DNA from: Hyphomicrobiales bacterium
GTDB lineage: Bacteria > Pseudomonadota > Alphaproteobacteria > Rhizobiales > Beijerinckiaceae
DNA: 64,000 nucleotides
Reading direction: 5' to 3'
Assembly (NCBI GenBank): GCA_003963405.1
Contig: RXIY01000032.1
Span: 1-64,000 of the forward strand
The translations under genes and the position numbers were made by a program. A model generated the notes under the pieces. That model worked only from the letters and a program-made list of their open reading frames with translations, was not told where the DNA came from and made no database searches. Every line of letters starts with the position of its first letter. Position 1 is the stretch's first letter. This document shows, piece after piece, positions 50,611 to 57,960 of this stretch.

Positions 50611-50952
50611 ATGACGGAGACGGTCGCAGGCGAAGTGGGACTGACGGAACAGGCGGCGAAGCGAATCGTCGCGCTTCTCTCGGGAGAAACGCCCGGCGCG
50701 GTCTTTCGCGTCTCCGTCGAGGGCGGAGGCTGCTCGGGCTTTCAATATCAGTTCGCGATCGACCCCGCCCCCGCGCCCGACGATGCAATCGTCGAGCGGG
50801 AGGGCGCCCGCGTCGCCATCGACCCGGCCTCGCTCGGCTTCCTGACTGGGGCACAAATCGACTTCGTGGACGATCTGATGGGCCAGTCCTTCCGCATCGA
50901 CAACCCCAACGCGGTTTCGTCATGCGGATGTGGCACGAGTTTTTCGCTTTAG
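50611..50952 (+). CDS. erpA: ErpA-like A-type iron-sulfur carrier
   Basis: The ATG at 50611 has GAGG 8 bases upstream. The 113-residue product has Cys41 (EGGGCSGFQYQF) and Cys105/107 (SSCGCGTSFSL), the three ligands of A-type carriers, with the GFQYQF signature of the ErpA/IscA branch. It passes Fe-S clusters to target proteins. It is a paralogue of the SufA at 22745-23116. Confidence 0.93.
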   Translation: MTETVAGEVGLTEQAAKRIVALLSGETPGAVFRVSVEGGGCSGFQYQFAIDPAPAPDDAIVEREGARVAIDPASLGFLTGAQIDFVDDLMGQSFRIDNPNAVSSCGCGTSFSL

Positions 50953-50979
50953 GAATTTGGACGGCACTGGGAGGCGCCA

Positions 50980-51879
50980 TTGGACGCTCTGTTCATCGGG
51001 CACGCCTATATCGACGTGACCATGCTCGCGGACGAGATGCCTGCCGGCGACGAGAAGGCGGTGGCGCGCGACTATGCGGTGAGTTTCGGCGGCAACGCCG
51101 TGACGGCGGGATTCGCCTGCGCCAAGCTCGGCCATGACGTACATATGCTGACGACTCAGGCCCGCGACTGGCTCGGCCACATGTTCGCCGAGATGGCGGA
51201 CGCGTATAATGTTTGCCTCCATCCGCGCAAGGTCGCCCGCTCCTCGCTCTCCTTCGTGCTGCCCAATGACGGAAAGCGCGCCATCCTGCGGGCGCGCGAC
51301 GACGCCTATCTCCAGCCGTTCATCCGGCTCGACATCGCCCAGGCCCGTGTGCTGCATCTCGACGGCCACATGGCCGACGCGGCGATTCACTACGCCCGGG
51401 CCGCGCGCGAGACGGGCGTGCTCGTCTCCCTCGACGGCGGCGCCCTGCGCCCGCGAATCGAGGAGCTGATGAGCTTCGTCGACGTCGCCGTGGTCTCCAA
51501 GCAGCTTTGCAGCCAAATGTCCTTCGACGAGCTGGAAATGCTCGCCTGGCTGAAATCGAAGGGCTGCCGCGTGGGCGCGGTGACAGTCGGCGAGAAGGGA
51601 ACCTTCTGGTACGAGGGCGCCGGCGCCCCGCAACATCTGCCGGCGCTGCGCGTGCCGCCGGAAAAGGTGGTCGACACCTCCGGCGCCGGCGACGTTTTCC
51701 ACGGCGCCTATTGCGCCTCCTATCTCGAGCGCCCGGACGCCTCCTGGCGCGACCATTTCGAATTCGCCCGCGCCGCCTCGGCCCACAAGGTGCAGCATTT
51801 GGGCAATGAGGCGGGCCTTCCCAGCCGGCAGGACATTGCCCGCGCGCTGGAGCAGTTCACCCCGGCGCCGGCCGCCTAG
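50980..51879 (+). CDS. PfkB-family carbohydrate kinase
   Basis: The start is a TTG at 50980 set by a strong GGGAGG at 50969-50974. The 299-residue protein has the ribokinase-fold motifs FGGNAVTAGFACAKLG (37-52) and the anion hole with catalytic aspartate, DTSGAGDVFHG (232-242). The sugar or nucleoside substrate cannot be told. It lies 27 bp after erpA on the same strand. Confidence 0.9.
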   Translation: MDALFIGHAYIDVTMLADEMPAGDEKAVARDYAVSFGGNAVTAGFACAKLGHDVHMLTTQARDWLGHMFAEMADAYNVCLHPRKVARSSLSFVLPNDGKRAILRARDDAYLQPFIRLDIAQARVLHLDGHMADAAIHYARAARETGVLVSLDGGALRPRIEELMSFVDVAVVSKQLCSQMSFDELEMLAWLKSKGCRVGAVTVGEKGTFWYEGAGAPQHLPALRVPPEKVVDTSGAGDVFHGAYCASYLERPDASWRDHFEFARAASAHKVQHLGNEAGLPSRQDIARALEQFTPAPAA

Positions 51880-51957
51880 CAAAGTTTTCAACAGGCCCCA
51901 TCAAAGGGGCTTGGCAAATCACCGCTCGCCTTGTAATACCCCCCTCACCAACGACGT

Positions 51958-52033
51958 TCCCCGATAGCTCAGCTGGTAGAGCACGCGACTGTTAATCGCT
52001 AGGTCGTAGGTTCGAGTCCTACTCGGGGAGCCA
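51958..52033 (+). tRNA. tRNA-Asn (anticodon GTT), element insertion site
   Basis: A 76-nt cloverleaf is seen. Acceptor TCCCCGA pairs with TCGGGGA, followed by G and CCA. The anticodon loop CTGTTAA gives GTT, and the T arm is CGTAGGTTCGAGTCCTACT. An integrase gene begins 6 bases downstream on the other strand, so the 3' part of this tRNA is the probable attachment site. No second copy of the tRNA end was found in the window. Confidence 0.95.
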
Positions 52034-52039
52034 ATCTTT

Positions 52040-53158
52040 TCAGACAATTACGAGACGACCGCGCGGCGTGTAGACACTTTGCGTCGGGCGTGTAGACACT
52101 TGGCTGTTACGCCCCCTGCCCTCTCCGGTCAGATTAAGGCCCGTCACGAGCGCCTTCGCCTGATCCGGAAGCGCAGCGTTTTCGCTGTAGTGGCGCGCCA
52201 TGGCAGTCGACCGCTGGCCGAGAATGTCCGCGATTGTGCGATCGTCAGCGCCGGCTTCGCGTAGGCGCGTCCCTAGAGTGTGCCGGAGACCGTGACAGGT
52301 CAGGCCCTGCCCGATGACGCCTTCGGCCTCCAGTGACCGCCTGAGCTTGCCCCAGGAGGCGTTCCAGCCCATGGCGGTCCATGGCCCGCCGCGAGAGGAG
52401 ACGCATAGAACGTCGCTGTCGCTCGCCGGGCGCTGCGCCATGGCGTCGGCGAGGATCGGATGAATCGGAACGGCGATCGGAACGCCGCGCTTGGACGTCC
52501 TCACGACAATATGACCGTCGCGGATCGATGATAGTTTCGTGGTAAGGAAGTCGCCCTTCCGGAGACCGCTGCACATGGCGACGGCGAGCGGCAGGCGGAT
52601 ATGGGCCGGCGCGCGCTCCAGGACGATCCGGCACTCTTCCTCGGTCCAAGGGCGGTTTTTGGCGTCCGCGTCGTCACCGGACCGCCTGATCTTCTTAACA
52701 CGCTCGGCGAGCGGGTTGGCGCTCAACCAGCCGCGATCTTGCGCGAAGCGGAAGAGGATACCCAAAACGGTCACAGTGTAATTGGCGAGCCATCGTCCGT
52801 GCCTGGGCAACAGCTTCTTGTCTCGAAGAGCGAAAATGAAGCTTCGGTCCATGCGCACCAGCGGCATGTCGTGAAGCGGTTCTAAGACCAGGAAGACTTT
52901 CTCGTAGCTCGTCTTCGTCGCAGGCCGGAGAACCGCCCAGTCCGGCGAGCGCATATACTCAGCGATGACGAGCTCCAGCGAGCCCGGAATGGGCGCCGCC
53001 TTCTTCGACGCCTTCTCAATCGCCGCAAGCTCTTCGAAGAATTCAGGCGTGCCAAACTGCGAGGCGAGCCGCTTCCCGCTCTTGCGATGATAGGTGTAAA
53101 GGATGCCCGTCGTCGGGTGACGATATTGCTTAATGCCGCGAACGCGCACGATCGTCAT
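52040..53158 (-). CDS. Tyrosine recombinase / phage-type integrase
   Basis: The ATG at 53158 (MTIVRVRGIKQY) is chosen; the longer frame overlaps the upstream gene. The 372-residue product has an N-terminal Arm/core-binding region. The catalytic residues are Arg200 in CSGLRKGDF, the HGLRHT box (His289, Arg292), and the Tyr324 nucleophile in STAMARHYSENA. It integrates DNA at a tRNA site. It points toward tRNA-Asn, as integrases of tRNA-borne islands usually do. It looks intact. Confidence 0.92.
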   Translation of the reverse strand: MTIVRVRGIKQYRHPTTGILYTYHRKSGKRLASQFGTPEFFEELAAIEKASKKAAPIPGSLELVIAEYMRSPDWAVLRPATKTSYEKVFLVLEPLHDMPLVRMDRSFIFALRDKKLLPRHGRWLANYTVTVLGILFRFAQDRGWLSANPLAERVKKIRRSGDDADAKNRPWTEEECRIVLERAPAHIRLPLAVAMCSGLRKGDFLTTKLSSIRDGHIVVRTSKRGVPIAVPIHPILADAMAQRPASDSDVLCVSSRGGPWTAMGWNASWGKLRRSLEAEGVIGQGLTCHGLRHTLGTRLREAGADDRTIADILGQRSTAMARHYSENAALPDQAKALVTGLNLTGEGRGRNSQVSTRPTQSVYTPRGRLVIV

Positions 53159-53390
53159 TCTCGCCAAACCTCGCCAACCAGTCTGAATCTTCGAGATTAT
53201 CGTTCTGGCCGAGTCCGTCAATCCAGCGGTCGAGAGCGCGGACGTCATAGCGCTGGAGCTTCTTCGACTGGTTGAAGGCGATAGGCGCAACAGGACAAAC
53301 AGACACGAACGTCCGCGCGCTCAGGCCGCAGTATTTTGCGGCTTGGTCGCGCGTGAGAAGTCGCGGCGTTATGGTCGAACGATCTTGCAC
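53130..53390 (-). CDS. AlpA/excisionase-like small HTH protein
   Basis: The open frame continues further upstream, but the recognisable domain starts near PRLLTRDQAAKYCGLSARTFV. That is a typical MerR/AlpA-like helix-turn-helix start, followed by KKLQRYDVRALDRWIDGL. A GTG at 53390 gives 86 residues, but it lacks a clear Shine-Dalgarno. The 3' end overlaps the integrase start by 29 bases, so the two are probably one unit. Proteins of this type act as excisionases or regulators of integrase. Confidence 0.7.
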   Translation of the reverse strand: MQDRSTITPRLLTRDQAAKYCGLSARTFVSVCPVAPIAFNQSKKLQRYDVRALDRWIDGLGQNDNLEDSDWLARFGENDDRARSRH

Positions 53391-53974
53391 GATCGATAAT
53401 AGCGGCGACGATGCAGGATCTTCGCGGCAATCGCAAAGTGCGACAATCGGTCGCACAAACCACCAACCACGCGCTTGCCTACCGGCGGCGATCGGCGATG
53501 CTCTTCGCGGAAGCATTGCGCCGCCGCTGGCCATTCCGGTGAGTCTTTGCTGATCCAGACCAGTTCCGGAAGCTTGTCGCTCACGGGCGCTTCCGCCGGC
53601 GTGTCATCTGACTGCGCTAGCGCGCAACCCTCGGCGACCTGTCCGACCTCAACCATGACGCATTGGTTGCAGCCGAACGGGCCGGAGCGCCGGTCAACGG
53701 CTTCCAACGCCGAGAGAAGGCGCTGGACAGTCCGATCGACGAAGCGCGCCAGGCGGGCGATCGTGGCGATGCTCGGCCAGCATGAGCATGTCCTGGAGTT
53801 GAGGAACTGAGCGATCGCGCCGGCGACGTGATAGGCGTTTCGAGAAAGAGCATCGTCTTCGAGGATGGCCTTCAGCCATCGCTCTTTGCTCGCCCTGTCA
53901 AGAGTTCGCCACCGCCGACAACGTAAACGTAGGCCCCGTAGATGCTCCCGAACAAGCTCGTCGAAACGGTCCTC
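53369..53974 (-). pseudogene. Winged-HTH protein gene with lost start and likely frameshifts
   Basis: A frame of 201 codons is open between TGA TGA at 53975-53980 and a stop at 53369. It encodes a convincing HTH region (WLKAILEDDALSRNAYHVAGAI ... PSIATIARLARFVDRTVQRL). The first canonical start, a TTG at 53707, lies after that domain, so annotation from a start codon misses it. Sequence resembling its N-terminal continuation (FSIPEIDE) lies in another frame just upstream. A likely C-terminal continuation (GRQARGWWFVRP) lies in a third frame near 53460. Two frameshifts, or a decayed gene, best explain this. Related proteins are replication or regulatory proteins of integrative elements. Confidence 0.55.
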
Positions 53975-54019
53975 TCATCAATCTCGGGTATGCTGAAGCT
54001 CTTTTGAAGCTCTATTTTC

Positions 54020-54460
54020 TCAGAACGATAATTCTCCTTCCGGAGGCTTTTGCGTGACGTCCTTTCGGCGCTGTTCCATATGCGCGAGATATTCGTCTTG
54101 GTCCGCCTCTGCCTCCTTCTTTTCCTGTCTCGCTTTGGCCATCGCTGCTGCTTTCTCACGGCGCCGCTTTGCATTGTGAAGGAGGTAGAACTCAGCCAGA
54201 TAGACCAGCGCGTCGTCGCCAACCTTGTCCTTGAATGTCCCCTTAGCGCCTGAGTGCATGAGGTCGAACTCGGCGCGAGCAACCGGCGAGAGCTTATCTA
54301 TCTGCGAAGACTGAGCCGGTGTGTCTGTGCGCTCGGCGAGCTGGCGCCGCAGTTCTGCGATCTCTGCTTCAAGCTCCGGTATGCGCTTCGCTTGTCGCTT
54401 CGCTTCCATCAGCCCCCTGCGATATTTCTCCTGCTTCGGAATCTTGACTGAATCGGTCAT
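54020..54460 (-). CDS. Coiled-coil protein of integrative element
   Basis: From the ATG at 54460 the product is 146 residues and very charged. The helix around residues 15-45 is rich in Arg, Glu and Lys and has heptads (IPELEAEIAELRRQLAER). Residues about 85-125 form a second helix (YLAEFYLLHNAKRRREKAAAMAKAR). No family is recognised. The start codon lies inside one copy of a 12-bp repeat (54455-54466), so the gene may be autoregulated through it. It is first in the run leading to the integrase. Confidence 0.6.
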   Translation of the reverse strand: MTDSVKIPKQEKYRRGLMEAKRQAKRIPELEAEIAELRRQLAERTDTPAQSSQIDKLSPVARAEFDLMHSGAKGTFKDKVGDDALVYLAEFYLLHNAKRRREKAAAMAKARQEKKEAEADQDEYLAHMEQRRKDVTQKPPEGELSF

Positions 54461-54647
54461 ACTACCAATCCTTTCCATTTTCGAACAGATGGTAATATTA
54501 CCAAGGTAACACTACCACGTCAAGTGAGGTAGTATGACCGGGATAGGTAGTATGACCGGCGCGGTAGTATGACCAGCTGTGGCATAGTAGTATGGCCGCA
54601 GCCGGTAGTATGACGGAGTTTCGGCGCGTCGCAGTAGTAATACTACC
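54455..54647. repeat. Iteron-like array of 12-bp repeats (GGTAGTATGACC type)
   Basis: Nine copies occur in 193 bases: 54455, 54491, 54505, 54528, 54546, 54563, 54586, 54604 and 54636. Four read GGTAGTATGACC exactly (54528, 54546, 54563, and 54455 on the minus strand). The one at 54491 is the perfect palindrome GGTAATATTACC; the others differ at 1-3 positions. A mirror GTAGTA-A-TACTAC lies at 54634-54646. Three of the direct copies are spaced 17-18 bases apart. The array covers the start of the coiled-coil gene. Binding sites for a repressor, partition or replication protein are the natural reading. Confidence 0.85.
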
Positions 54648-54748
54648 TTTACAAGTCATTGATTCTAAAGTAACAAAAAAAGTCGGCAGCGCATCTTGAA
54701 ATCGCGACCGAGTTCTGTCACGCGGGCGTGCGCGCAGGCGAATAAGGA

Positions 54749-54765
54749 ATACTACTATGTAGTAT
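54749..54765. repeat. Inverted repeat ATACTAC-TAT-GTAGTAT
   Basis: A perfect 7-bp inverted repeat with a 3-base centre. Its core resembles the neighbouring 12-bp repeats (TAGTAT), and it lies in the A+T-rich stretch after the array. Confidence 0.6.
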
Positions 54766-54858
54766 AAGTTATCTATTACTCACTACGTTCGTAATATCTA
54801 ACTATCTCTTATCTCGCTACGCTCGGTGTGTGTGTTCTTTTGGAAAAGAACCAAAACC

Positions 54859-54885
54859 GGCGGCGCTGGCCGCGCCGCCCTTTTT
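54859..54885 (+). terminator. Strong intrinsic terminator with no gene before it
   Basis: GGCGGCGC at 54859-54866 pairs perfectly with GCGCCGCC at 54872-54879 across a 5-base loop, followed by CTTTTT. A further inverted repeat, GTTCTTTT/AAAAGAAC, lies just before it (54834-54851). No open frame precedes it on the plus strand for over 200 bases, so it may end a small RNA. Confidence 0.7.
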
Positions 54886-54888
54886 CCA

Positions 54889-54907
54889 AATCCCGGTCTC
54901 CGGGATT
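54889..54907. repeat. Perfect hairpin AATCCCGG-TCT-CCGGGATT
   Basis: An 8-bp stem with a 3-base loop lies directly after the preceding terminator. It has no T tail. Together the three hairpins at 54834-54907 form a structured block in otherwise gene-free DNA. Confidence 0.6.
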
Positions 54908-55239
54908 GATTTACCCATTCCGAATGTGAATTGTCTCTGGCTTAAACTTAGGAATTTCGATATGAATTTACTCCGGCGATAAATTATCTCCGGCTTCGAA
55001 AGATTCCCTCCGGAGCACGCCGAAGGCCTCGCCTAAGCGTGAAAGCTTCGCAAACCGCCCTGGCGGCACATGGTAGACCTGGGACGCCCCGCGGCGCGCC
55101 ACAAACCAGCTAAGTCAGAGATAAATGCGCGTTTAAATGGACAGAGAAGGCCGCTGAGCGGCCCGTATATGACGGCCCGCTACCTCTGTAGCTGTCAAAG
55201 CCGAAAACTCACCAGCGGGCTTCTCTGGCGACCTTCATT

Positions 55240-55353
55240 TCAGGCAGCTTTCGCGAGCTTCCTGGAACGCCTAACAAGCTTCCGCGTCGAGAGGCGCTTT
55301 AGACGGTCGTGCAGGTCTCGGTTCTCGACTTCAAGCTGGTTGATACGAGCCTC
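55240..55353 (-). pseudogene. Short coiled-coil coding remnant
   Basis: A 37-codon frame (INQLEVENRDLHDRLKRLS... ending KLAKAA) lies between TAG and TGA with no start codon, though AGGAGG precedes it. It looks like the C-terminal end of a coiled-coil protein whose front part is gone. The rest of 54910-55440 shows no supportable gene. Confidence 0.35.
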
Positions 55354-55441
55354 CTAAATCCAGCTGACGAATATCATCAAACAGAGGCACCTTCGATATT
55401 GTTCGATCTCCCAATTCGCAGAAGCTGTTCAAGCGGATTCT

Positions 55442-55514
55442 GGTAATATTACCTCTCTGGTCATACTACCTGTGTCTCTAACTATCGGCCATACCTTGAC
55501 CAGGTCATATTACC
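55442..55514. repeat. Second cluster of the 12-bp repeat family
   Basis: Three copies lie here, 0.8 kb from the main array: the palindrome GGTAATATTACC at 55442-55453, GGTCATACTACC at 55459-55470 and GGTCATATTACC at 55503-55514. The last one overlaps the end of the tape-measure fragment. Two clusters bracketing an A+T-rich gene-free block are typical of origins, partition sites or long-range operators. Confidence 0.8.
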
Positions 55515-55697
55515 GGGCCGCATCAGGCGCCGCAGCTCGTCGGCCACGACGCCGCGCGCAACCTGCTCAATCTGTGCCGAGACCTGCTTGGCCAAATCGA
55601 CGTTTCTGTCTGGAGCGCCACCCGTCACATTGACCGCCACGGGCAAGCTGATGCTGACCGGCCCACCCTGCCCCTCTGAGAAGCTCGGCGCCGTCAT
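55482..55697 (-). pseudogene. 3' fragment of a phage tail tape-measure protein
   Basis: The 71-codon frame reads SISLPVAVNVTGGAPDRN, then VSAQIEQVARGVVADELRRLMRPGN. This is the characteristic C-terminal end of lambda-type tail length tape-measure proteins of alphaproteobacterial phages, which close with ADELRRQLRPGG-like sequence. A full protein is many hundreds of residues, so only the tail end is here, and the last nine residues are not family-like. It marks an old prophage or phage-derived recombination. Confidence 0.55.
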
Positions 55698-55799
55698 GCT
55701 CGGCGAGATAGTCCAATGGCAACAAAATTGGGAACTCGCCAACTTGATCGCGTCCAGGTCATGTGACCATAGCCGCAATGAACAATGGCGGAATTCCGT

Positions 55800-56202
55800 C
55801 ACGCTCGAGAATCTAACATTCCCCTGCTCGGCCGCGCAAAGCTCGCGGGCGACGTCGCTGTGATCCGCGCGGGTGGCGCCACGAAAATCGAGGTGAAAGA
55901 GAAGAGAAGCGCGTTGACGGCGCTCACCGCCTGCGCCGCGGCCGAGCAAAGGATCGTTCCGGCCAACGGCATCGCGCTGTTGCGGCCGTCTACGCCTCGA
56001 CCGCGGCGAGGTCGCTGACTTCGATTAGCAGACCGGCGTCGAGATCCCCGGCAAGGTCATTCAGGGACCGGCGCACATAAGATCGTTGACAATGTCGGCG
56101 GCGACGGCGCGGTCGGCAACCTGATCGTGCCCGCCGATTGCCGCCTCGACGGCCAGTCATCGACCCGACCAAGAACAAAGTCCTTCTCGGCAGCGAGCTA
56201 AC
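55800..56202 (+). pseudogene. Decayed groEL (60-kDa chaperonin) fragment
   Basis: Pieces of GroEL appear in order but in different frames. The first is [20 protein letters not shown] then IEVKEKR and [11 protein letters not shown] (55812-55980), matching [20 protein letters not shown] onward. DFD-stop-QTGVEIPGKVIQGPAH follows in a second frame (about 56018-56076). IVDNVGGDGAV comes next, back in the first frame (56082-56114), and VIDPTKNKVLLGSE ends the series in the third (56156-56197). A stop and at least three frame changes show it is dead. It covers roughly E. coli residues 365-480. No groES or rest of groEL is present. Confidence 0.8.
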
Positions 56203-56332
56203 GCCCGATAGGAAAAACAATAGATCCCTATAAGTCACACGTTCGACCAGAGTAATAATCGCTATATTTAAGCTGTGTGCATCACAGAATAAGTCACTGA
56301 TACAAGAATATAAAATGTAAGAAAGGATAATT

Positions 56333-56788
56333 ATGAATAAGCGCATCACCGCTGAAACGGTTGTCGTCCGAAAGAATCCCGCAACCCCTTACGCTGATAC
56401 TGCTCTTTGCAGGTTCCTAACCAAGCGGATCGCAGCATTGTCTGGTATCAAAAGCCAGCGGGAGATCGCTGCGGAAATTGGTTATGATCGGCCGAATATA
56501 ATCTCGATGATCAAAAACGGAGATACGAAGCTACCGCTCGACAAAGTTCCGGCGCTCGCAAAAGCGTTAGAGGTTGATCCAAAGCATTTATTCCGACTGG
56601 CGCTCGAGCAGCACCACCCCGACGTAGCTCGCGTAGCTCACGAGATTTTCGGTAACGTCGTGACTGACCATGAATTGGCGCTCGTCAAGATGTTTCGCGA
56701 AATTACTGACAATGGCGATCCAAAGCCGCAGCCTATACTGTTCGATATAATGGAGGACGCCTTCAAAAAGAAACGACGGCGTGAGTGA
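56333..56788 (+). CDS. XRE-type transcriptional regulator
   Basis: The ATG follows AAAGGATAATT, with A+T-rich DNA upstream. The 151-residue protein has a helix-turn-helix around residues 38-80 (SQREIAAEIGYDRPNIISMIKNGDTKLPLDKVPALAKAL). A C-terminal acidic helix follows and the end is basic (KKKRRRE). It looks intact between decayed neighbours, which suggests selection. It could control the element or the cas operon 1.2 kb downstream; nothing direct supports either. Confidence 0.8.
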   Translation: MNKRITAETVVVRKNPATPYADTALCRFLTKRIAALSGIKSQREIAAEIGYDRPNIISMIKNGDTKLPLDKVPALAKALEVDPKHLFRLALEQHHPDVARVAHEIFGNVVTDHELALVKMFREITDNGDPKPQPILFDIMEDAFKKKRRRE

Positions 56789-57960
56789 CGCCGTTTCAAT
56801 GGAAGGCCCCAACGGCGCCCGAAAACGATCCGCCGCTCGGGGAGATTGTAGCCACGCCAGAACTACGAAGTCCTAGGATGGGCCGAGATCCCGCAAGGGG
56901 ATGCAGCCTGTGTTCCGACATTTCCGATCCTGTGGCCCTACCACCTCCGTCGGCGCCCTCGATGGGAATGACGCCGGTTAGGCCGGTTAAGTTCACCTGA
57001 ACGTATTGGCCAAGGCGTTCATTCGTCCCTTAACAAAGCCGCCAATTAGCGATCCAAAAGGTCGTTATTGTGAATTTCCGCATCGTCCTTTTTATCTCTG
57101 TGTTAAGTTAGGTGGCGAAGGCTTGTGGTTGTCACGCCCATATCTTGAGCGAAAGCCAAGCAGAGGCACTAAATCTTGCATCAATGGCTGTTCGATGAAC
57201 CGGTGTAAACAAGATTGCTGATAAGAGATTTTCTGGGCGTTGTTAAGCGTTGGGCCCTGCCGCTTCGAATCCGAAGACGGCCCCGCCACCAAGCGGAAAT
57301 AGTCCTTTCAGAAAGAATTGTCGCGCAGCAAGGACCCACTCCGGTTCCTCCTCCGAGCTCCCGAACTAATCTACCCCTGCCGCCCCTGTTACTGTCGATG
57401 ACGGGCACCCCCCCGGAGGGCCGCTGATCAGTTATGCGCACGTCGCAGGCGCACGCTGCGACGACCATCCAATGTCAAAAATTGTTGGCGTCTTGTAAAC
57501 CCCACTCTGTTCAGGGTCTTTCCGTGTTGGCACTACAATCGGAGCGATCACGGGTTCCGTAACGCGTAAAGCCGCCAGGAACGCGCCGAAGGTCGCAGGA
57601 AGCTGCATCGCATGGAACGCCGTGCCGCTGCATGAGCTGCGTTTGGTAGCCTCTTAGCGGGTCGCATACTTTTTCGAGCGCACGGTGTCGGCATGGCTTT
57701 GGCCCGGTCTGATTGCCAATGCTCCGGCGGATAGCCCGGCGGCGGTGAGGCCGTCGTGCGCCGCGCCAATAACATATGCTGCCCCAGATACCCACACTAA
57801 CCTCAATTTCTACGATCTATCTTGAAGAAGTATCTTGAGACCCGCACGATACAAAGCGGGCGGCGGCGAAGGATCAGCTCGGCTTGAGCGTTTTAAAGTT
57901 ATGATTACGCTTCCTTCTCGTTGTTCTTGATGATGATGGCTGACATCGGGGTATACACTA
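56789..57960. other. Gene-poor stretch before cas3, probably decayed DNA
   Basis: Short frames exist on both strands (for example 56796-56996 minus and 57006-57221 plus), but none has a Shine-Dalgarno or recognisable domain. No CRISPR repeat, tRNA end or insertion-sequence inverted repeats were found by eye. The cas3 promoter should lie in its last 150 bases, which are locally A+T-rich; no clear -35/-10 pair can be named. Confidence 0.5.

Noticed and set aside
51880-51957. A GCCCC/GGGGC hairpin after the PfkB gene as a terminator
   Set aside because: The stem is only 5 bp with a mismatch above it and there is no T tract.
54455-54765. The repeat array as a CRISPR array
   Set aside because: Repeats are 12 bases, on both strands, with irregular short spacing and no unique spacers of about 30 bases.
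56835-56846. CTCGGGGAG as the second attachment copy of tRNA-Asn
   Set aside because: Only 9 bases match the tRNA 3' end, which is expected by chance in this DNA.
56796-56996. A 66-codon minus-strand frame with protein-like composition
   Set aside because: It overlaps an equally open plus-strand frame, has no family match I know and no ribosome-binding site.
57006-57221. A 71-codon plus-strand frame starting at TTG
   Set aside because: No Shine-Dalgarno, no recognisable domain and it sits in decayed-looking DNA. Not called as a gene.
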